NCBI GenBank assembly: GCA_031763025.1
Contig: JASSKH010000024.1
Coordinates: 6,663,387-6,727,386 of the forward strand
From: Macrocystis pyrifera
Taxonomy: Eukaryota; Sar; Phaeophyceae; Laminariales; Laminariaceae
Direction: 5' to 3'
DNA: 64,000 bases
The notes beneath the pieces were generated by a model. It searched no databases, was not told the DNA's origin, and saw only the letters and a list, made by a program, of their open reading frames with translations. Shown piece after piece: positions 22,061 through 33,239 of this stretch. The position numbers and the translations under genes are program-made. Numbering within the stretch: the first letter of the stretch is position 1; each line of letters begins with the position of its first letter.

Positions 22061-25000
22061 GTCAGCTCAAACCTTCCCTTTTTGCCTCCTGACCAGTATG
22101 TATGCCGTCATAGTCGTCTGCTTGCTTGTGTCGGAGGGAAGGCCGGGTGTCAACCGGGACGGACGCGCCCGTGTTGCTGCCCCGCCGACCAGACACAGCC
22201 ACAGGTTTGACCGGCCTGTCGGTGCTTGATTTCAGGTCTAGTTTTTCGCTGCCAGCCGTTTACCTCGTCCTCTCCCAGCTTTCGCTCTCAATGTGCCAGC
22301 TGCCACCCCTGGGGAGCAGGGAGTGGTCGACTTTTGTTGCCCCCAGAAGTCCAAGAAACGGGCAAGGGAGGACAAGTTTTGAATTTGGATGCTGGCGGAC
22401 CTCGCCACGAGTGACCCATCCTCACCAATCGCCCCCTCCCCCACTTGCCCACCCGCGATTCTTGCCAACGTGCACCATCTTACACGTCCTCTCATCAGGC
22501 TGCAAGTAGTACGGAATGCTGCAGTATGGTGCGCCTTCCCAAGCAAGCAGTTCGAACCTTTTCCCACAGCTGTACAAGTACCAGTAGTCGAACAGAGAGC
22601 AGTCACAAACAGCAGTGTGCGAGATATTGTGCAGGATCTGTACACCAGTACAGATCAAATCCAGGAAACTTGTCCTAGATCATGCAGATCACACAGCTCC
22701 ACCACGCTCCCACCCGAAAGCGTGGGCTAGATCACTTTCTTGGAGCCTGTCCTGGGACCTGACGGACTTACCGTAGATTTTTTGACGATGAATTAATGTG
22801 AAACAAGAACAGCAACAACAACAACAACGCCCCAACGGGTAGGGTGGACCGTAACTGGTCCGAGTCCGGCGGGAAGGCCTCATAGCCTTGGTTTTTGTTA
22901 GTGGGTGAGCGCGCGCAAGTCCCACACTACCCGGGAGAGATGACTCTCCCGGGTGGCTATCTCCACCGCACCTGCTCCTCTCGGGGGTCAGGTCGGGTCA
23001 ACGTGCCCAACTGGGCTAAATTGACACACGACACGAAATTGGGAACGTGGAAGTGTGGTGAGCTTAAGCTTTATTTTTACCAATCCGCCGGAGGATAAAA
23101 AAAACAACAACAACAACAACAACAACGACTACTCCTGTACCTGGTGTTGTTTTGTGAAAATGGCAGGAGCTGGTGGGCACCTTGAGAGGGTTTGACGACT
23201 ACGTGAACATGGTGCTTGACGACGTCACGGAGTACGAGGTAGACGCCGACGGCACCAAAAGGAAGGTTCACCTAGACCAGGTGGGACTCATACCGCGGGT
23301 ACTTTCGTCGGGGTTGCACGTTATGGCAGAACTTACCACTTATTCTACCGTAGATTTGGGTCTGATTGACTTATAGCCCATACAGAACCCGCTAAGTAAT
23401 CACTCAAAAAAACTAAAAATAAATAAATAAAAAATGAAGCGAACCTCATTGGGTAATATTCAGGCCGCGTGCAACCAAAGGATCGTGGAGGGACGGACAC
23501 ACGCGAGTAAACCAAAAAAGTGAGCCCAAGCCTGACCTCAAGTAACTTCGTCCCACATTCTGGGGACAGGGGTGTACCTGGTCTGGGTTAAGGTCAGGGT
23601 AGGGGCTGCTCTATTAGGCTTAGGTTAGGGTTGGGCTTAGTTCTACTCGTGTCGTACACAGTGTGTGTCAACCATTTTCTCGAATAAATGGTACGCAACC
23701 CTCTCCGTTTTCGCTCAATATTGTCTGATCGGTTGAGCTATGATACTCAAGTGAGTAACTATTAATAGTACAGTATTAATATTTAATACTGGTTGTTATT
23801 TCATGGTGTGATACTTTTACCAGCATACCGGTAACATATTTTTTTAAGGACTACGTAATGCATAAAAAGGTTGGCCTGGTTGAGCGACCCGAGCAAAGTT
23901 ATTTCACGGTCATGTTTCGGGATGGGATAGGTGGAGCTCAGAAAATAAGTCACCATCCCTACAGGGTCCTTGCTCGTGAATGAGTGGGACGCCAACCATG
24001 ATGGGGGTAGGCGCGGGCTACGGTAGGTATTACCATAAATAGCGTTGAGTTGGCACAGGGTTAGGTCGCGATCTTTTTTCAGCGTTCGTTTTCTCTTTCC
24101 AACGGCAAGGTTGCTGAAAGCCGAACATTCTATTTTCGGAAGAGAGGCTCCCAATCGACCGTGAGCGGTACGTTTTTCACGTAGTCGTTGCCCACCGACG
24201 CCAACCCAACCTATACTATGATATATATATAGGCGCGAGAAGGGAGCGGGGGGGCGTTACGTTGTTACGTTCCGGCGTTCGAAGAATGGGCGGAAACATA
24301 TGCCTTGACCGAGTTTTTTTTCCAAAAAAACACCTTGCTCTCGGCCTTGGCGACCCTTCCCGCTCTGGAAAAAAAATCGAGCGCTGAAAAACGATACGTA
24401 TCACACCCCTGTGCGAACTCAACGCTCTTTACGATATAATGTAGCATCTGAATTTTCTGAGAATTTTCTGAGGCTCCTCACTTGAGAAGGCAAACAACCG
24501 ACTTCGAGACACGTTTAAACCTACGCCTCAAACACAATCATCGCGCGGGCTACAGTAGACTACTGTACCCGAGATAACGCCTGCAGTGAAACCCCCAAAC
24601 CGGCGATTTCCCCAGCCAGGCGAATCTCCTTCCGCGTACCGTTGGCTATCATTTAATATAAGGATAGTATTAATAGCTAAAACAGTTACCCGCGCTGACT
24701 AGGTACTATCTTCGTCGTCGATCAACTTTTTCCCCCCGCGCCCTCTCATCTAATGCCCCGACCGTGCCCTCCTGGAAACCCCTATACTGCCTGACCCCAC
24801 TTAAACAACTTCACCCCCCCCGCTCCCACATATGCCTCCACCGTGCTCCCGCTCCTGAAAGCCCTTGTCTTGCGTGGGCCCACTTGAACAAAGTTTGCTC
24901 ACCCCCCTCTCCTGCCACGTAATGCCTCCGCTTTTACCCCCCCCCCCCCCCCCCCCCCCCCCCCGCGCCTCCTGGAAACGCTTATACCGCATGCCCCCCA

Positions 25001-25072
25001 CGTGAACAGATTTTACTAAACGGAAACAACGTGGCGATGCTGGTACCGGGGGGAAGTCCAGAATACGCGTGA
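21980..25072 (+). CDS. LSM5: LSM5, U6 snRNA-associated Sm-like protein (complete, three exons)
   Basis: Exons are 21980-22060, 23167-23280 and 25010-25072; they join in phase 0 to 85 codons plus TGA. LSM5 is part of the LSM1-7 ring for mRNA decapping and of the LSM2-8 ring that binds the U-rich 3' end of U6 snRNA. The N-terminus [20 protein letters not shown] and the Sm1 motif [20 protein letters not shown] (with the RNA-contacting Asn in the loop) are closely like animal LSM5. Exon 3 carries the Sm2 motif [15 protein letters not shown]; the NGNN variant in place of the usual IRG is typical of LSM5. The ATG at 21980 gives the expected N-terminal length. Introns are 1106 and 1729 bp. The gene is divergent from eL35. 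Confidence 0.96.
22595..22720 (+). repeat. Dispersed repeat D2 (GATC-rich), fragment in LSM5 intron 1
   Basis: The motif gtgcaggatctgtaca, ccaggaaacttgtcctagatcatgcagatc matches copies near 41400, 42270, 45340 and, inverted, 58100. Confidence 0.7.
23098..23127. repeat. (AAC)n microsatellite
   Basis: A short run of CAA/AAC triplets just before LSM5 exon 2. The preceding accaatccgccggaggata also occurs at 12638. Confidence 0.8.
23167..23280 (+). CDS. LSM5: LSM5 exon 2
   Basis: The exon has 38 codons, [20 protein letters not shown] to KVHLDQ, with an acceptor at ggcag and a gtggga donor. It holds most of the Sm1 motif. Confidence 0.96.
24059..24425 (+). mobile_element. MITE family M4, copy 3, with a SINE 5' fragment inside
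   Basis: The left arm is ggtcgcgatcttttttcagcg...ttttctctttccaacgg; the right arm is cccttcccgctctggaaaa...gaactcaacgctct. Bases 24183-24212 match the SINE 5' end. Confidence 0.65.
24939..24964. repeat. Poly(C) run
   Basis: About 26 C in LSM5 intron 2, 45 bp before the exon 3 acceptor. Confidence 0.9.
25010..25072 (+). CDS. LSM5: LSM5 exon 3
   Basis: The exon has 20 codons and [23 protein letters not shown], with an acceptor at gaacag. It lies about 45 bp after a 25-nt C run. Confidence 0.96.
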   Translation: MLLNGNNVAMLVPGGSPEYA

Positions 25073-25794
25073 TGTACGGCGACGCTTCTTTTGCGCTACA
25101 ACAGTACAAACTTACGAAGAAGAAACAATCTACCACGTACCAAACAAGAAAACGCCAGGCTCGCTTTTTGGGGCACGCTTGATAAATTTTGGACTAAGAA
25201 ATCGCGCTCAGCGGCGAGCGCCACACTAAGTCCTATGTAGTAGCCCATGCTCAAGGGTTCTGAAAGTTGGTGTCACAATAAGGTTTCCAATTTTTCTCAA
25301 AGTAGGCATTTCTTGTCGGTGGGCGCATACTGTCGCGGGGGAAAGCGGAGGGGGATCGGCGTATGGTTGTACATGAGATGACTCGAGCTTGTCGTCATGG
25401 GAGGGGACGGGGGACAGAGTGGCGGGTAGCAGTGGGGTAGGAGGCAGGGGGGGGGGGGTAGGGGGGGGGGGGGTAGAGCAGGACGGAGAGAGGGTGGGTG
25501 GGGGGAGGGGGTGTACACCCCAAGGTAGGGTTTTGTTGCGTTCCATATTTATGCCTAGCTCCTTGCTGGCGTGGTTCGTTACCCCCATCACGGCGGTAGT
25601 GAGTGAGCGATCACAATAGGAATACGGTGGAGCTGGATTATCTCGTCGGGCCGACTAATCGCGGGAATACACGCGCGGGGAGGGCATTACGCACGGCTGC
25701 TAACACTGCTGCTACTCTGCTCTGCGTTTCCGAAATCCTGCCGCCGACCGTCGACACAGCTTTTTTAGAGAGCTCGGTGGTTTGGGTGTGTGTG

Positions 25795-25900
25795 GGGGGG
25801 GGGTGTACTCACGTCATGCATGGCCGTAGTCGTAAAACCGCAGACCCTACAATGCCGGGACGGAGCACGTCGGGTTTTCAGCGACCAGGCGGTCTTGGTA
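25795..25900 (-). mobile_element. SINE copy, 3' part
   Basis: The minus strand shows the GAAAACCCGACGTGCTCCGT core, ggccatgcatga and gagtacacc before a C run. It is bounded on the other side by another G/C run (25899-25926). Confidence 0.8.
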
Positions 25901-26094
25901 GGGGGGGGGGGGGGGGGGGGGGGGGGCAGGAGGGTTCAATCGCCGACGACACACTTTTTTTTAGAGAGATGGAGGGCTTTGGTGGGGGGGGGGGGCAAGA
26001 GGGTCCGATCGTCCCTTGAGCGTTTGGCTGGATGCCAACGCCTGGGGCTGTCTGTATTCGTACGACAAAATTGGCTTAATGACTTGGATGCAGT

Positions 26095-26330
26095 AATTCC
26101 TCCGCTTTTGAGACATTTTTCGCCCCGAGAAGTAAGATCAGTTGTTTCCGCTTTTGCAACGGCCCGAGAAGTAACCTCGGTTCTAGCAACGGTTTTGTAA
26201 AGGTTTTCGTCCCGAGAAGTATTCTCGAATCCTCTGCTTTTGTGACGGCTTCCGCCCCGAGAAGTCACCTCGGCTCCTCCGCTTTTGTAACGGTTGTCGC
26301 CACGAGGAGTAAGTAACCTCGGAGCGACGT
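26095..26330. repeat. ~46-bp tandem repeat, five units
   Basis: Units of the type cctccgcttttgtaacggtt plus cgccccgagaagtaacctcgg. Confidence 0.8.
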
Positions 26331-26667
26331 AGCCAAGGGACGAAGAATTCGACAAAACCATCGTCGTACATGCCGGTATGACCTTATCAAAACAAGAAAA
26401 CAAGTGTATAAACGGTAAAATTGTGGAGAAAGCGAATTTCCCATGTTTTACTCAGGGCATCGTAGGAAAGAAAAACGGCGACTAGACTGTTGTCTTGGTT
26501 TTTTCAACACAACGATTGGCAGGTCCTAACGAAAGACTTGAGACTCTCCAGTGGAATACTGGTACCCCTGCACGCTCGTAGGCCCCCCTGTCTCTTCCGA
26601 TGTTTTCGGCAACAACTGCTGTCGTCGAGCGGATAACAACGTAGACCGGACAGCACACCTATTCATA

Positions 26668-26745
26668 CCGCTCTGGCCCCGAATATAAAAACCGTTTGAT
26701 GCTCGTATCAGATTCCGAACGTGGCTTATACTCACAAACAGAGTG
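26668..26745 (+). mobile_element. MITE family M3, degraded copy
   Basis: Starts ctctggccccgaatataaaa and has a partial inverted partner ending aacagagtg. Confidence 0.45.
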
Positions 26746-26918
26746 CTACCTGATACCAGTAGATCGTATAGGACATCTACTGCTGTAGATACCCTGTCTT
26801 TCTCCTTTGCTTCTCCTTTTCCTTCAATTATGTTCTCACCATTTTCCTTCGGATTAGATTTCACTTTTTTTGGAGACTTTTTTCTTGTTTTTTTGAGGCG
26901 CGTTATGTGCTTGAACTA

Positions 26919-27023
26919 TTACGGGGGTCCATAGTTAATAGGACCTATGGTATACATAAAAACCTATATATTTACCTATTTTTACTAACAATATTTAGTC
27001 CTATTTACTATGGTCCCCCGTAT
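26919..27023 (+). mobile_element. MITE family M1, copy 5 (hybrid subfamily)
   Basis: The left end is the T type (GGGGGTCCATAGTTAATAGG) and the right end is the A type (TTTACTATGGTCCCCCG). Confidence 0.88.
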
Positions 27024-27446
27024 TATGATCTTTTTACGTATCGTATTGCTTTGTGCCTTTATGTATGTTTCATCTGTTACTTTTCCTGAGGTATTCTTCT
27101 GCTCTCAGGGTCTGTTGGAGAGCCTGTCCGGTGACCACGGACTAGATTGTTGGCGACCAGTTCATGTGAGGACAACTATTAACACAACATGCCACCTTGA
27201 CCGGGAATATAGCCACCTTTTGATCTCACTGTAGAGTCCAAACGTAGATTGTGTTGCCGGCCAGTGTGATACGTCGTAAGAAAAAGGGGAAGCTGGTCCG
27301 GGATAGATTTCTTATTTGAGAATGGGTGCGTGCAACTAAGTTCCTCCCGAAATTTCTTATTTTCCTGAACGCATCTCAGCCGTGCTTTCTCGGCGCCCAT
27401 TTTCGTCGTACTTGAAGTAGGTGTCCTGTACTATTAATACTGTAAA

Positions 27447-27530
27447 ACTCTGACCGAGAATATAATACCCGCTCTATGTCCACATCACACTCCAAACGGT
27501 TACTTTATTCCCGTCCAAAGTGGCAGCGTG
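27447..27530 (+). mobile_element. MITE family M3, degraded copy
   Basis: The left arm ctctgaccgagaatataata and right arm ctttattcccgtccaaagtg are imperfect inverted repeats. Confidence 0.45.
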
Positions 27531-27759
27531 TAAGGACCGTTTTTGGTCTTCATGTTGAAGGTTAAACGATCTTTGTATTTTCGTCCAGAGCTATATATAC
27601 TGCTGTCTATATTCAGGTCGAAGGGTAAAAGGGCAGGTTTTATTCAACCTTTTACGGCTAAGAACGCTCCCAGATTTTCTGGGACAACCTACTACCTGGC
27701 ATTTATTATACGTGCGAGTGCACGGCAACACTCAATAAATCAGGAACTTTACTTTACTG

Positions 27760-27872
27760 TTACGGGGGGGGGGGCATAGTAAATAGGACCTACGGTACAG
27801 ACAAAAACCTTTTCTATTTACCTATTTCTACTAACAATATTTGGTCCTATTAACTATGTGGTCCCCCCGTAC
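27760..27872 (+). mobile_element. MITE family M1, copy 6
   Basis: TTACGGGGGGGGGGCATAG to CTATGTGGTCCCCCCGTAC, with a homopolymer expansion in the left arm. Confidence 0.85.
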
Positions 27873-27917
27873 TAGTAATAGTAGCACGGTTTGACACGCA
27901 GTACAGATCACGATCTA

Positions 27918-28032
27918 TGACGGGTTAGAGGACCACAGTAATGAGGACCCATCCTACGCACAAAAACCTACATATTCCAGTACTTTTACGAAGAAAATTT
28001 GGTCCTGATTAGAACGTTCCACCGTCGCAGTA
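27918..28032 (+). mobile_element. MITE family M1, strongly degraded relic
   Basis: The fragments accacagtaatgaggaccc, cacaaaaacctacatatt and tttggtcctgatta keep the order of M1, but both ends are eroded. Confidence 0.55.
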
Positions 28033-29400
28033 GTGCATGCCAGGTATACGGCAAAATCATCGTCGGACCGGGACGCACGGATCGTCCTCGGCGCGGAAAG
28101 TCGTCTGCAAAGAACTGCTCTTCCAAGTGATCTCTTGTGACCACCCAGGTCGCGATTTCACGCCCAGTACACCGGTACAAAAGCTGGGACCGAGGAACCG
28201 CCAGGCTGTTAGAGGGAGAGGAGGGAGGGGACCGAAACACTGCCGCCAACGACGTGGTGAAACGTCGACGAGGAGTAGGATAAACGAGGGTTTGCCAAGG
28301 GAGGAAGATGCAAGTAGGCGCCCTTGAGAACGGAAAACGGGAGGTCTGTTGGTTCAGAGTCACAGAAGAGGGACCACTACTACTGCGGTAGTAGAATATA
28401 TTCGACTCGTGCCGGAGTGGAACATGCACAATATGCTGTCGGAGGGCAAAATTAACACCATGGTGGGAGTAAATTGTAGCTGGTAGATCCTAACCTGCCG
28501 TTAGGTCTTTGTTGAGATCATCGGCGGGACACTTTGTATCCCTGGACAGGTTTACCTGTTAAGTCGGTACTCGTTGGCACTCACTCACATGTTATGCTTG
28601 CTTAGAGATAGAAGAAGAGCAGTTTTACTCCTTTCGTGCACGCGGAGACTGAGACCAAGTCCGTCCCCCTCTGGAAAACCCCTGGTTTTCCACCAAAGAT
28701 ACGCCTTCCAAGTATTACAGATACGATCCCAGTGCCTGAACCCAGGTAATTACCGAGCTTTCAACCTCATTCAAGGCAGCATTATAACACTAGTCCACTC
28801 TGATGAGCCGTATACGCAGGATTATGGGAAATTCATGGAAACCCCGATTCCACGAACTAGAACATGAGTCGAAGATGCGGCTCCGCAAAACCCACTCCCA
28901 CACCTCTGAACGGCAAGGCAACGAAGCCGGCAAAGTACGTAAAAAAATGATTGCAAGACCTAGCCTTAAGGGGCAGGAAGAAATCGTCAATGAAACCCAC
29001 CTCCACGCCACCCGCACGGGGAGGGGGAACGCGAGGAAGATGCATGGAAAAGCGAAAAGTGAATGCCAAAAACGAGAAGAAAAATAACACGGAAGACGGC
29101 AAGAACCACCTAAACCCAGCCCACAACTCTGGAAACGCGTCCTAGGCCACAAGTGAGTGGCCCGATTACCTAGACCAGCCCCGACACTGAGCGGGGGGGG
29201 GTAGGCAGGACAAAATACACAAAAACCATCCCCAACCCAGCCCCCCCAAAAAACGAACCAGAAACACACCTATCAGATAAACCATCCCCCAAAGTCCAGG
29301 AAAACGACAAGAAAAAAAATATCGAGTGCAGTCGAGAAGCGAAAATCAGCTATCCACGGCGGCGCCTCGAGATTTATCTACGTTACGTTTGATCCCCCGT
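28033..29400. other. No supported gene
   Basis: Several medium-length frames exist on both strands. A minus-strand segment at about 28060-28110 has an acceptor-like ttctttgcag followed by a short frame ending in TGA, but nothing links it to a known protein. Confidence 0.4.
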
Positions 29401-30007
29401 GCAAACGCGCTAGCCAAATGAATTCGCAGACACTAAGAACCCCGTCGTCGACTTCGTGTAGCCCGCCGGAGAATGAGGAAGCTCGATCGGTCCCGAGTCG
29501 TCCAAAAGAAAGCTGAAGGTCCATTTCCCGTTCCCAAGATGGACGGGATAGTCCTGTCTAGTGCGTCTCGTACATCACCGCGATGACGCCACGTCGACCT
29601 CTAACCGATTCGTGTCCGGCGATCTTTTTCACTTCGAGTCGATGAAGAGGGGTCGACACGTCGTCCTCGGTGACGTGGTACAGGGGGGATTTCTTCGAGA
29701 AGTTGTTGAGCACGTATTGCGTCAACCCCGCCGGCAAATTCTTTGGCATGTCGCCACGGTCGTGGGGGTTGGCACAGGACTTGCAGCTTTGAACTGATAC
29801 GCGCCGGTGAGCCTCAGCGCCGGGCATATCGGAGCAAAGCTCTTCTTTGCCCTCAGGATCTACACATACGAAGTAGTAGCACAGATCCAAGCAAGGAAGC
29901 AAGTGTGATATGATATAGTATCGGGCTATGGGAGTGGTTATGAGATAAGCGGCACCTGAATACCCTAAGAGTATTCCCGGGGCTCTGAAGTTTCCTTTGC
30001 AGTACAA
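29400..30007 (-). pseudogene. Retrotransposon polyprotein C-terminus with chromodomain, broken
   Basis: A minus-strand frame of 149 codons (30007-29558) ends HRLEVKKIAGHESVRGRRG, VIAVMYETH and then TAG. Past the stop the same frame continues TGLSRPSWEREMDLQ. The combined pattern, with an aromatic residue expected where the TAG stands, is that of a chromodomain at the C-terminus of an LTR-retrotransposon polyprotein. Chromodomains of this kind direct integration to particular chromatin. No integrase or reverse transcriptase block is recognisable nearby and I see no LTR, so this is a fragment. Confidence 0.6.
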
Positions 30008-32170
30008 CGGTCAGGATTAGGATAGCCGATAGGAGAGGAGTAGATAAGCGCCCGAGGAAGTTTCCTCGGACAAGTGCCTTTACCCGTCTGGGGGATTATT
30101 TAAAGGAAGTGCGAGCAGAGTGGGCTTGATACCTCGAACCAAGCCCCAATCGAAATGCTCTCAACACAGCTCCTGCTCTCTCATCATGAAGAGGAATGAT
30201 ACGACAGCACAAGAATAAGTCTCCTGAACAAGAGAAGCTGCCTTCCTAGCCAGTTCAGATAGTACCTGCATTCCATTCCCTTACCGCGATACTCGGGCTC
30301 TACTACACACGCCCTATAGCAGGCCATCCAGGCTATTTGGCTCCCACCCGCAAACAGGATGCGCAATGTCCTATATTGTTATACAGAAATCATGGATACA
30401 TGTCCTCCGAAAGATCTCGATCATGAGGTCGGAATCGATTATCTGTTCGTGGACTGTAAATTTTGGATCGGCTTTTGTGCTCAAACATACTGTTTTTGTT
30501 GTAGCAGTTCTATTATATTTATGTATATATATCGGGATCTGATAGTGTTTTCACTGCAGGCGGGGGTCGGCCGAAAAATTTCCAGCTACGAGTAGTTTTG
30601 AATCGTCTTTTTTACGTTGTTGGCGGCTAATGTTGTTATGCTTGTTTCATGCCACTCTGTCCGTAAACATTAGCACCTTTTGTATTTCAACATTCAATTG
30701 AAAAGTTTCGTATATTTCGAGACGTGTTTTTGTGTGCTGTAGGACACGCCGAAAGTGCCAGAGCGCGAGCGGTGTGAAAGCGAATTGATGCAAGTCGACG
30801 AGCATCAGCGAGAATGCTGAATGAAACCCCCTGCGCGATAAAAATGAAGGCATGTTTATAACGGGGGGGGGAAGGAGGGAAGAAGGCGCCCGCGACCGCG
30901 CCCTCTGACCAGAATGCCGCCACGTAAGGGTAAAACCCTTGCTCGAGGTGAGCTGGATTTTTTTTTGTTTTTAAGTGATGATTGGAAAAAAAAAAAAAAG
31001 AAGAAGACCCCGCCTCAAAAAAAAAACAAGAACTTGAGCCTGGAACAAAACAGAAGTTTCTTGAGCGGTAGGCAAAAAGTAAGAGTTTATTACTAAGTGC
31101 TGTCGCACAATACTACTGATGTATTTACACAACAGGTGCGGTATTCTACTATGGAAGGACCAGGAGTTGAAAAAAATCTGCTGCACAAATAAAAAATCTG
31201 GAAAACAAACGCGCTCGCAAGCGGTGTGGCAGCGGCGGCGGCAGCGGCGAACGTTCCCAAAGGTGGAACGCCTTTTGGCCAGGAGGCGTATTGTTGTAAG
31301 AGACCGGTCTTTTTGTCAAAAGCGAGACGTCTTCGGGGACGTACAGTAGTTTGTGGTCAGAAGCACAGGGGCTAAACGCCACCTCGGGTTGATCGAGTGT
31401 TGTCTCTTCGACCCCTCGAGCGTATATATAGGCCTTTGTTTAGTTAAAGAAGGCAGCATGGACCTAGGGACCGATCACTGCTATGCAGGTAGTGCTTATG
31501 GCTCAAATCTGGTCACGCACACAAGGTTCTTGGAAGCTACCATCTATCTTGCGATGGCTGCTTGCTTGCTCGCCGGACGCCTTCCGAACTAAGCGGCGAA
31601 ATATTCATCAGCCAGGCCGGCGACAACGCCTGCCAGGTATGATCAGGGGACACCTGCTACAAATAAGTCAGAACGCCGCAACAGGGGAGAGGGGATATCA
31701 TAACACCGTACCGGTTCACCCAAATGACGCCCCCTGGGTGCGCCAGCTTCCCCCCCCCCCCCCCCGTCCCACTTCCTCTTTCATGTTGCATTTTTCGTTC
31801 GTATGTTACGGTTCGCACGGACCGGACCAGCCAAATCATGAATTTTTCGGTTTTTTTTTCGCGTGTTAAGTCGCGTTAAAAATTGCATTTTTTTTTGGTC
31901 ACGCCACCGACAGACCGAATCCATCGGAACCTCCAAGCTTTTCTGCTCGTATTTTCATACGTCTTCGTTCATTTTTTTATTCACTGCAACGGGTTCACTT
32001 TTTGTTTTCGTTCAGTGGATAGCCACGAGGCCACATCGCGCCACCCTGAGGCAATCCGTAGCCACCGTGCGGTAGGACCCCCTTGTCTCGTCATGAAGGA
32101 TGGCTAAGAAGTCAGCCATCTGATGGCATAGACATGTGTATGTACCAATATACATACGCCCGTGCGTAAA
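30008..32170. other. No supported gene
   Basis: AT-rich DNA with short A and T runs and a C run at 31750-31765. The reading frames on both strands are short and unrelated to anything I recognise. Confidence 0.5.
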
Positions 32171-32174
32171 ATAT

Positions 32175-32515
32175 GTCCCGCGTTGATTACCCCGCATAGA
32201 CAGGTTGTTCCGCGGAGTTTTTTGTCCCGTGTAGGTTGTCCCGCATTTTGGTTGGCCAGCATAGGTTATCCCGCGTAAGTTGTCCCGCGTATTAGGTTGG
32301 GGTATAGGGGTTCCACACGATATTCCCCGCGTGGGTTATCCCGGAAAGGTTAGCCCGCAAAGGTTGTCCCGCATAGGTTATCCCGCGAAGGTTGTCCAGC
32401 GTAGATTTCCCGCATGCGTTGTCCCGCGTAGGTCATCCCGCGAAGGTTGTCCCGCACAGGTTGTCCCAGTATGTTGTCCCGCGTTGGTTATCCCGCCATG
32501 TCAGTTATCCCGCGT
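32175..32515. repeat. 14-bp minisatellite
   Basis: About 24 units of ggttgtcccgcgta with variants ggttatcccgcgaa. Confidence 0.9.
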
Positions 32516-32778
32516 ATAATATTAATAGTGGTGTATCGCATCGGGCAAAGGCACAAGAGGCGGAAGAAAAATAAAGAAAATCGTGACGCGCAAGGGAACA
32601 ATATCCGTTAGAAGAAGAGCGTTAAGTTCACGATATACAAAATCTGTCGGGCACCGTTAGCGGCTACCGGTACTGGTATTGTTTCTTTGCTCTCAACAAC
32701 TTCTAACTTTAACGCCGCCAGAAAAAAAAGGTCCTCGTTTCGAAATCACCGAAGTAGGTACATAGATATTTTCTTGAT

Positions 32779-32887
32779 TAACCTTTTCAGTCTGCACTGC
32801 TGTACACGAACATGTATGTGGCTCTAATTCCAAGTAATAGTTTCCTCAAAACGGGAGTGAGGTCCTTAAGGACTATATAGGGATTAG
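32779..32887 (+). mobile_element. Palindromic family M2, copy
   Basis: Starts ttaaccttttcagtctgcac, contains gctctaattccaagtaatag, and ends aaacgggagtgaggtcctta. It preserves the sequence at which M1 copy 4 inserted in another M2 copy. Confidence 0.65.
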
Positions 32888-33000
32888 GGTGAGGACATTC
32901 AACCGAATGGATTGCTTGACTTTACAGGGAGGAAACGACGGGCCGAAAACGACTGCCGTCCACGCCACCCACCCAACCAACGCAGACAAGCTGACGACAG

Positions 33001-33239
33001 CTACGAATATATCCTGCTACGTACGCGAGGTCCTATTGATAGCGAGGACGCGTTCAATATCAAGATGTCGGAGTAATTTTTTTGTGTGAGATGACTCGCC
33101 TCCTCCTCCGCGACCTTGATGATTCGCTGCACCACCGTCTCCGTAGCGTGTTCGGGGGGGGGCGGCCCGTCAGTTCTACCCGAACGCGGTGGGACAGGCC
33201 GCGCTTGCTCCACAGAAGAGAGGCCAGGTCGTCTGTGAG
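33001..33239 (-). CDS. USP-like gene, exon h (frame break at C9)
   Basis: After acceptor ctcgcag one frame reads LTDDLASLLWSKRGLSHRVR and VELTGRPPP up to a run of nine C. Only the next frame then continues sensibly, EHATETVVQRIIKVAEEEAS. One more C would join them. The frame may run to a TAG at 33003-33001 or leave earlier by a donor. Confidence 0.45.

Noticed and set aside
23600-23640. TTAGG/TTAGGG-like words suggesting a telomere
   Set aside because: Only scattered units occur here and at 54440 and 55345; there is no array.
28061-28110. Possible terminal exon of the USP-like gene (acceptor ttctttgcag, short frame ending in TGA)
   Set aside because: The likeness of its last residues to a UspA C-terminus is too short, and no intermediate exon links it to 33 kb.
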